A stretch of DNA of 64,000 bases. Source: Rhabditoides inermis. Lineage: Eukaryota; Nematoda; Chromadorea; Rhabditida; Rhabditidae. The DNA is taken from the NCBI GenBank assembly GCA_963966185.1, contig CAWZYM010000477.1, positions 12,501-76,500 on the forward strand, given 5' to 3'. A program made the position numbers and the translations under genes. Below are positions 57,301 through 64,000 of this stretch, in pieces (the first letter of the stretch is position 1; each line of letters begins with the position of its first letter). The notes beneath the pieces are model-generated. The model was not told where the DNA came from, searched no databases, and saw only the letters and a list, made by a program, of their open reading frames with translations.

Positions 57301-58004
57301 AATATTTCCGCAAACTTTTGCGCAATATTTCCGCAAACTTTTGGGTAAAATTTCCGCAAACTTTTGGGTAATATTTCCGCAAAGTACTTTGCGCAAAATT
57401 TCCGCAAACGTTTGGGTAATATTTCCGCAAAGTACTTTGCGCAAAATTTCCGCAAACTTTTGGGTAAAATTTCCGCAAACTTTTGGGTAAAATTTCCGCA
57501 AACTTTTGGGTAATATTTCCGCAAACTTTTGCGCAATTATTCCGCAAACTTTTGCGCAATTATTCCGCAAACTTTTGGGTAATTTTTCCGCAAAGTACTT
57601 TGCGCAATATTTCCGCAAACTTTTGGGTAATATTTCCGCAAACTTTTGGGTAATTTTTTTGCAAAGTACTTTGCGCAATATTTCCGCAAACTTTTGGGTA
57701 ATATTTCCGCAAAGTACTTTGCGCAAAATTTCCGCAAACTTTTGCGCAATATTTCCGCAAACTTTTGGGTAATATTTCCGCAAAATACTTTGCGCAAAAT
57801 TTCCGCAAACTTTTGCGCAATATTTCTGCAAACTTTTGCGCAATTATTCCGCAAACTTTTGGGTAATTTTTCCGCAAAGTACTTTGCGAAAAAATTCCGC
57901 AAACTTTTGGGTAATATTTCCGCAAAGTACTTTGCGCAAAATTTCCGCAAACTTTTGCGCAATATTTCCGCAAACTTTTGGGTAATATTTACGCAAACTT
58001 TTGC
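48315..58004 (-). repeat. Satellite family B, right array (9.7 kb)
   Basis: Minus-sense family B. Longer duplications are visible: about 49.2-49.5 kb recurs at +896 bp, and 54.3-55.8 kb recurs at +1,746 bp (56.1-57.5 kb). Local variants include ttcggcaaac and ttcccgcaaac monomers. It ends in mid-monomer (acttttgc) at the inverted flank of the LINE pair. Confidence 0.95.
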
Positions 58005-58447
58005 GGAGAGAACCAGAACTGAGAACCAACAGACACCAGACAGCTGTAATGTCTCTCATAGTGATATTCATAGTATAGTCTCTCATAGTATAGTGATATC
58101 ATTGTATGCAGCAGATGGGAAGAAGACGAGGTGGGAAGAGAGAAAGGGGAATTGGAATTGGTAACAGGCTCTATCAAATCAAAAGTGTTATTCGAAACGA
58201 AATAAGATCTTAAGATGGTCGTAGTGTGTTACGCCGAATGGCATGTTCACTAATCGAGCTCTTACATTCGCTAGGCACTATAAAACTAGTAAGTAACCAG
58301 ACACGTTCTTTGTCTAGCCGCTCTCTTTATAAGAGATGGACTATGGGAAAATGCTAGATAAGTACCATGCTTTTGATTTTGCCTGTCGTTTTCAGAAGAG
58401 ACAGATATGGATTATTTGTGATCATCTCTCCGCCAGTACCCTTGAGC
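58005..58447. repeat. Inverted flank shared by the two LINE copies, left arm
   Basis: 443 bp, beginning GGAGAGAACCAGAACTGAGA and ending cgccagtacccttgagc. Its reverse complement is at 61324-61763 (440 bp) with scattered differences. It has no coding content. It abuts LINE sequence in both copies, so it moved or was duplicated with the LINE. Confidence 0.85.
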
Positions 58448-58948
58448 GACGTGATCTACTTTGACTTCGCTAAGGCTTTCGACAGAGTCTGCCACAACAA
58501 GCTCGTGCTAAAACTCAACTCATACGGGTTTAGCACACCTGTCGTCAATTGGATACGTAACTATCTCGATGGCCGTACATTCCAAGTACGAGTAAACACT
58601 GCCTTCTCACCGCCCAGAGACATTCTATCTGGAGTGCCACAGGGGACGGTTCTTGGTCCCGTCCTCTTCAACGTCTTCACCGCCGATCTCATACCTCAAC
58701 TTCGCGAGCACGTCACCTGCCGTGCGTATGCAGACGACCTGAAGGTCTACCGTTCGTTCAGTCTACACGATAACCGGCAACCCCTCCAAGACGCCATTGA
58801 CATCGTCAATCAGTGGTCCGCACTTTGGCAACTGCCTCTAGCTGCACATAAGACCAAGGCGCTGTACATTGGAAAGAAGAATCCACGCCGCATCTACACA
58901 GTAGACTCAACTGCCATCGTTGGAGTCGACGAAGTTGTAGATCTCGGG
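58448..58948 (+). pseudogene. LINE reverse transcriptase fragment, plus strand
   Basis: Encodes RT motifs A (VIYFDFAKAFDRVCH), B (GVPQGTVLGPVLFNV) and C (YADDLKVYRSF). Nearly identical to the minus-strand copy at 60190-60690. Both neighbours of this block in the longer copy are missing here, so it is doubly deleted. An apparent ATG in the inverted flank is not a real start. Confidence 0.88.
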
Positions 58949-59070
58949 TATGGACTGCCGACTATGGACTGATATATTCTCCCTGCGCTAGTCGAACACC
59001 TCTCATGTTATATGTACATGAAAATGCGATTCTGGATAGATATTTGATTTGATTTTGATTTGAGAAGGAG
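58949..59070 (+). other. Possible LINE 3' end
   Basis: After the RT break comes 'tatggactgccgactatggac' and, about 100 bp later, tatttgatttgattttgatttg, a short TTTGATT-type tail such as CR1-like elements end in. A stop codon (tga) follows shortly after the break. Confidence 0.4.
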
Positions 59071-59087
59071 AGAGAGGGAGAGAGGGG

Positions 59088-59130
<43 letters not shown>

Positions 59131-59300
59131 CCTGGTCTGATGAATCAACCCGAGCGCTCACCTACCCGCGCATGTCTACTGTAGTATGTCCCGTTGCAGG
59201 GACAGTCTTTGGTGAATTCAAGCCCCCCCCCTCATCTCTCCCCCCCCTTTCTCCCTCTCTCTCTCCCTCTCTCTCTCCTCATACGGCAGGTCTCTGCTCT
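59071..59300. repeat. GA and CT microsatellites
   Basis: (ga)n at about 59085-59127 and (ct)n or c-rich runs at about 59224-59279, with ordinary sequence between. No gene is seen in 59071-59579. Confidence 0.8.
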
Positions 59301-59579
59301 CCGCCAGCGCAAACGCGTCGTCAATGACAAGAGCGCGCGATTTGATCGACAGTTTCTGGAAAATCGATAAATACCTTACCTGAAAACATATATAATATAA
59401 GTTTATCGCATGTATGCTTAATAGAAATGCAAAAATTGCGGATAGACACTGGCGAAATGAGTGATAATACGATTGTGTGACAAAGTGAAAAATGGTAAAA
59501 CTAGACTAGATTAAATAATTTATACGGTTGCATGATAACACGTGAAAAAAGGGAAAAAAGATGATACAACAAAACGAAG

Positions 59580-61305
59580 TCAAATGGGGAGCCACCGTTT
59601 GAAAGCAGCAAGGGAAGCCACCCCCAGGGGGGCGGCAGACGGGGCCGTTGATGTAAGAGACCTACTATGATACAGCGAAACAAGAGAGAAGGATTCACAA
59701 ACTCGCACGTTCCAAACGCGCTCTCTAATTGATAGCCTAAACCTGGGAAGGACGACTTTGGGAGCACCGAGCCTATCAGTCACAAAGTGGAAGAAACTAG
59801 ATGTGTCAACCTCCACGAAGCCATAAAGCACCTTGTAGAGCATCACGATGTCGTTGATCTGGCGGCGCTTCTCGAGAGACTGTAGCTGGAAAACCCCGTT
59901 GCGTTGTTCTGCCGACGCGTCGAATCCGAGTGACGTTGTGCGCGCGAAGACGACCCGTGTGTAGTAGTTCTGCACGCGCTCGAGTAGTACGATAGATGCC
60001 TTGTCCGATGGGTTGAACACACACGTGCCGTACTCCAAGAGCGGTCTCACGTAAGTGGTGTAAATGTTGATGAGCATCTGCCTGTCAGTAGAGACGATCG
60101 ATCGAATGATGGTGTACGCCCTGTTGTACGCCTTTGAATAGATGATGCGACAGTGCTTGGTGAAGTGTAGATCAGAGGTTATGGTGAACCCGAGATCTAC
60201 AACTTTGTCGACTCCAACGATGGCAGTTGAGTCTACTGTGTAGATGCGGCGTGGATTCTTCTTTCCAATGTACAGCGCCTTGGTCTTATGTGCGGCTAGA
60301 GGCAGTTGCCAGAGTGCGGACCACTGATTGACGATGTCAATGGCGTCTTGGAGGGGTTGCCGGTTATCGTGTAGACTGAACGAACGGTAGACCTTCAGGT
60401 CGTCTGCATACGCACGGCAGGTGACGTGCTCGCGAAGTTGAGGTATGAGATCGGCGGTGAAGACGTTGAAGAGGACGGGACCAAGAACCGTACCCTGTGG
60501 CACTCCAGATAGAAAGTCTCTGGGCGGTGAGAAGGCAGAGTTTACTCGTACTTGGAATGTACGGCCATCGAGATAGTTACGTATCCAATTGACGACAGGT
60601 GTGCTAAACCCGTATGAGTTGAGTTTTAGCACGAGCTTGTTGTGGCAGACTCTGTCGAAAGCCTTAGCGAAGTCAAAGTAGATCACGTCGACGTTCTGCT
60701 TCTCGTCGACGGCGCGTGTCCAGTGGTCGAGACACTGCAAGAGCTGCAGCTCAGTCGACTTAACGAAGCCGAACTGCTCGGCGGGCACGATGTTGCGGGT
60801 GGCGATGTGCTGCAGCATCGACTGTTTCAAAATCCTCTCGAAGACACGGCAAGGAAAGCAGGTGCTCGAGATGGGGCGGTATTTGAGCTTGTCGGTGGCG
60901 CCCTTCTCCTTCGGAATGGGGGTGATGAAGGAGGTCTTCCAAAGAGATGGCACGACTTCTATCGATATGCTCGAATTGAAGATCTGCGAGAGCGGCTCAG
61001 CGACAGAGATGGCGACTCGCTTCATGAAAAGCATGGGTATGCGGTCTGGAGTGAGAGCATAGGAAGTGGTCCAGTGCTGCTCTATCAGATCACAGACGAT
61101 GTGCGGTGCGAAGTACGGCATGCAGATTGACTTATCCTGGTGGGGTACGGTAGGCGTTTGGTTGTCGGCGGCAGTGAACACAGAAGAGAAGGCTGCCGAT
61201 AGGAGAGCGGCCTTGGCATCATCCTTGACGACAGAGTGGCCAGTACTGTCGCGTAGTATGAAGTTGGACGAGCGAGTGGAGAGGCGACTGTTTTTTTTTT
61301 TTGGA
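59580..61305 (-). pseudogene. LINE ORF2 reverse transcriptase, minus strand, 5' truncated
   Basis: Open for 533 residues from an internal Met at 61181, and the frame is open to about 61300 (DSTGHSVVKDDAKAALLSAA, the usual pre-RT linker). It then meets an A14 run (61292-61305), where the frame changes. RT motifs: KYRPISSTCFPCRVFE, VIYFDFAKAFDRVCH, SGVPQGTVLGPVLF and YADDLKVY (about residue 258). The C-terminal region LLERVQNYYTRVVF is typical for CR1/jockey LINEs. The endonuclease half is absent. The RT domain is intact by inspection. Confidence 0.88.
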
Positions 61306-61323
61306 TGAGCTACTACGGCCCTT

Positions 61324-61763
61324 GCTCAAGGGTACTGGCGGAGAGATGATCACAAATAATGCATATCTGTCTCTTCTGAAAACGACAGGCAAAATCAAAA
61401 GCATGGTACTTATCTAGCATTTTCCCATAGTCCATCTCTTATAAAGAGAGCGGCTAGACAAAGAACGTGTCTGGTTACTTACTAGTTTTATAGTGCCTAG
61501 CGAATGTAAGAGCTCGATTATTGAACATGCCATTCGTAACACACTACGACCATCTTAAGATCTTATTTCGTTTCGAATAACACTTTTGATTTGATAGAGC
61601 CTGTTACCAATTCCAATTCCCCTTTCTCTCTTCGCACCTCGTCTTCCTCCTATCTGCTGCATACAATGATATCACTATACTATGAGAGACTATACTATGA
61701 ATTTCACTATGAGAGACATTACAGCTGTCTGGTGTCTGTTGGTTTTCAGTTCTGGTTCTCTCC
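61324..61763. repeat. Inverted flank of the LINE pair, right arm
   Basis: Reverse complement of 58005-58447. Its outer end falls two bases before a splice-acceptor-like AG at 61764-61765, where host-like coding sequence starts. Confidence 0.85.
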
Positions 61764-61765
61764 AG

Positions 61766-62667
61766 GTGGACCACCCGTCCTTCTCGCCCCTCCTTCTGGA
61801 GCATCTCCAGACTCATCGTCTCCTCTCTCTCATCGATATGACTGGAACCACCGTGACTCAAGAGTGCGCGGAGGACATGGGCATGTTCCTGGTGCGTTGG
61901 TGAATGGTGACTGGTACCTTGGTTTCCTGGTGCCCATTTGTTTCGGAAGACTTACTAGTACGTTTTCAGAACGCCGCGACAGCTCTCTTTGACCAGGTGA
62001 AAGACGCGCACGGTCTCCCCGCCATCATCACAGACTTCGACAGGGCAGTCCTTATTCCGGGTGAATCAACATCTAGAATCACTCCTATACCCCTATACGC
62101 CCTTGCTTGCGGTGCAGATAAGACGTAGAGTCGTGTCATCCACTCACTCTCCACTCTTATACTTACTCTTATATAATCACTCTTACACGTCAATTCTCGC
62201 ACTAAGTGGTGTAGATTATTGAAAAGCGTAGAGTCTTCATCCACTCATTCATTGATGTATTTCTTTTACTATAAATTTTTTTTAACGAAAATTTACTACT
62301 TCCGCAAACTAACTACTAAAAACTAAAACTACTAATTCCACTAAACCACTAATATTTCTACTTATAACGCGAAGAACGTTAGCGCACCATAAAAGAGCAG
62401 AGAGAGAGATTCGGAGTAGTTTGAAGGCATGTCGAAGTAGTTGGAACGTACTGCCTTTTTTACTTTATTTATTACTGTCTTTCAGCTTTTTTACTTTATT
62501 ACAGCTTTATTACTTTATTACAGATTTATCACTGTTTTACAGATTTATTACTGGCTTACAATTTTATTACTTTATCACAGCTGTGGATGCTTCCGGGAAT
62601 CCTGCGCGGTCACCGCCAGTTCACAGGACACATACACGAGTGCAGACTCATCGACTATACTCCCAAG
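61766..62667 (+). pseudogene. Partial host gene, possibly NRF-domain membrane acyltransferase
   Basis: Three candidate exons keep one frame: 61766-61891 (ends TVTQECAEDMGMFL), 61970-61996 (27 bp, NAATALFDQ, between cgttttcag and gtgaaag) and 62581-62667 (LWMLPGILRGHRQFTGHIHE...). The order Cys-acidic-aliphatic, then L-W, then P-G-I-L-R-G, then a Cys recalls the N-terminal domain of nose-resistant-to-fluoxetine acyltransferases, but the usual D-A-x-G is not clear, so this is tentative. Introns would be 78 bp and 584 bp. Upstream exons are missing: the LINE pair abuts the first exon. The C-terminal membrane domain is not in the window before the next gene starts, so the gene is probably broken. 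Confidence 0.4.
62455..62580 (+). repeat. Tandem acceptor-like repeats
   Basis: About six imperfect units of roughly 20 bp (tttattactttattacag, tttatcactgttttacag and similar) ending at the proposed acceptor 62579-62580. Each unit looks like a nematode 3' splice site. Confidence 0.6.
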
Positions 62668-63236
62668 GTGGAACAAGGGATCTCTCCCTCTCTGCGAGTT
62701 CCAACAATACGGATTTCAATAGTCCCGTGGATGCGTACGTATGTATTGTTGGTGATGCTTATCATCTGACAGATAAATGCTAAATTCATTATTGGTGAGT
62801 TTAATGATTTTGTTGGTTCATGGCCAGCGACAGAGCCAGTCACGAATAGGAACTAGAGCTTGTTGAATTCACCAAAAAAAGAGCTCCGCGAGAAAAACCA
62901 ATTGTTTCAGTTAGTCACTTGTCTGAGTCACTTCAGTTTTCAATACATCAGTCAGGCTGGACGCAGCACCAAAACTCCAAAACGATCGCTGCTCAAAACA
63001 CTGCTCAAAAACATCGGCGCCTGAAAAGAGTCTTAGTTATTCGCTTGTACGTTTTGAAAACTTATGGCATTGGTCGCCCATTGTTCTCCAAGTGCACTTG
63101 CATACCTTCGACTTGTTTTCGTTATTATCCTACTGTCTGCGGACTTGTGTGTTGTTGTTGTCTGGCGGGTTCATTTCGTCCACCCGTCCGGTCGCTCTTC
63201 CCACCCGTCATTTCTCCTCCTCTCCCGCCAACCGCA
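62668..63236. other. Intergenic stretch before the ABCA-like gene
   Basis: No convincing gene. Short frames only. It should hold the promoter or trans-splice site of the next gene; pyrimidine-rich tracts with cag (for example at about 62906-62911 and 62936) could serve, but none stands out. Confidence 0.4.
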
Positions 63237-63583
63237 ATGGGCTGCCACACCGCGCGGCACCTATGGCTGCTCTTCAAGAAGGTACAGTGGCGCTGGGCGG
63301 ACTATTTTAATCGTTCGAAGAGACAATGGAAAAGTGAGAGAGCCGGCGCGCGCTAACCTTTTCGTGCTTGAAACCAAAGCCGTCAATAGGAGGGTACGCC
63401 GTCACTCGCTATCCTTTTGCTGCTTCTCACACTATGCTCGAACCTAACCTCTTCTTTCTCGTGTTTCTGTCTGATCATAGTTCTGCCTTCTAGGACCTCG
63501 TTCTGATGTGGCGCTCGAAGGTGTGGACGGCTGTGGAGATCCTTCTGCCCATCCTCTTCATCATTCCCTTCTTCTACATGGGC
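63237..63583 (+). CDS. Probable ABCA-family ABC transporter, first two exons
   Basis: Exon 1 is 63237-63281 (MGCHTARHLWLLFKK; start context ccgcaATGG). Intron 63282-63493 (212 bp, gtacag...cttctag). Exon 2 is 63494-63583 (DLVLMWRSKVW, TAVEILLPILFIIPFFYMG) with donor gtgagt. A short cytoplasmic N-terminus, a basic or aromatic stretch and then T-x-V-E-I-L-L-P at the start of the first membrane helix are the hallmark of ABCA transporters (lipid exporters of the plasma or endosomal membrane). The rest, including both ATPase domains, lies beyond the window. Only 45 residues are visible, so the subfamily is open. Confidence 0.7.
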
Positions 63584-64000
63584 GTGAGTGCTGGACGGTA
63601 GATATCGATTGATTGGTGATTACATATCGATTGGTTGCTGACTAGTTAGATTTAGATTCGTATATCAAGGCGGAATTATTTGCGATTTTCGGTAATCAGT
63701 ACAGCTTCGTATTTGACTAGTACTTCTATCTACCGTGACAAGACCGCGGAATAGCCTCTGCTCGGCGCGAAAATCTGCATCGCACTTTTTTCCGCGCGTA
63801 AAGCGTAACAGACTGCCTTTGTTTAGAGTAGCGGCCAAAACGACTCCCGACCGATCCTCTCTCCCCCTCTCTCCCTCTCTCTCCCCCTCTCTCCCTCCCT
63901 CTCTCTCTCTCTCTCTCCCTCTCTCTCTCCCTCTCTCTCCCTCTCTCTCCCTCTCTCCCTCTCTCCCCCTCTCTCCCTCTCTCCCCCCCCCTCTCCCTCG
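63584..64000 (+). other. Intron 2 of the ABCA-like gene, with CT microsatellite
   Basis: Starts with gtgagtgctgg. From about 63855 to the window end it is almost pure ctctccct/ctctctc repeat. No acceptor is reached. Confidence 0.6.

Noticed and set aside
1..58004. CRISPR array
   Set aside because: Repeats are contiguous with no spacers and the context is eukaryotic.
1..58004. Telomeric repeat
   Set aside because: No TTAGGC, TTAGG or TTAGGG arrays; the monomer is 23-25 bp.
61682..61903. Frame starting inside the inverted LINE flank and running into the first NRF-like exon
   Set aside because: The Met lies in repeat DNA that is also present at 58.0 kb without the exon, so it is not the gene's start.

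Overview
The window looks like repeat-dense, gene-poor nuclear DNA of an invertebrate animal, most probably a nematode. The pointers are a BEL/Pao LTR retroelement whose env-like gene resembles phlebovirus Gn/Gc glycoproteins (a class known from nematodes such as the Tas and Cer groups), CR1/jockey-type LINEs, introns of about 40-80 bp, and a palindromic element with TA target duplications and CAGT... ends as in Tc1/mariner transposons. The species cannot be named from the sequence alone. Nothing bacterial, rRNA, tRNA or CRISPR was seen.

Layout. About 37 kb (roughly 58%) is one satellite family with a 23-25 bp monomer. Family A (gcgcaaaggtttgcggaaatatt) fills most of 1-9.4 kb and parts of 10.7-13.7 kb. 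Family B (gcgcaaaagtttgcgg... alternating with acccaaaagtttgcgg..., plus 25-bp monomers containing GCAAAGTACTTTGC) fills 14.3-31.3 kb and 46.4-58.0 kb. Orientation flips near 6.88 kb and 48.31 kb. Into the satellite are set: two copies of a 1.04-kb terminal-inverted-repeat element (694-1736, 4004-5049); three copies of a captured, intron-bearing gene fragment (9445, 11513, 13668) ending in a 32-bp hairpin; and a 2.0-kb fold-back element with TA target duplications (16596-18599).

The centre (31.28-46.40 kb) is a retroelement island. Two inverted copies of a decayed BEL/Pao pol run into satellite at the same base on both sides (31283/31284 and 46402/46403). The left copy is split by a complete, young LTR element (31839-40303, minus strand, 362-bp LTRs, 5-bp duplication ctcct). 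That element encodes Gag, protease and an Env-like glycoprotein but has lost reverse transcriptase, RNase H and the integrase core by an in-frame deletion. Between its env and 3' LTR, on the opposite strand, lies a small unlisted gene with two exons: signal peptide, six cysteines, GPI-type C-terminus, 59-bp intron and poly(A) signal. This is the most novel feature found. A CR1-like LINE (41.1-43.4 kb) sits between the pol copies.

The right end (58.0-64.0 kb) has two head-to-head LINE reverse transcriptase copies with a shared 440-bp inverted flank, then host-like DNA: exons that may belong to an NRF-domain membrane acyltransferase (61766-62667) and the first two exons of a probable ABCA-type ABC transporter (63237-63583), which continues beyond the window into a CT-rich intron.

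Inferred order of events: satellite expansion with nested higher-order duplication; fusion of a BEL pol fragment to satellite; inverted duplication; then recent insertion of the RT-less env-bearing element, which must have been mobilised in trans.
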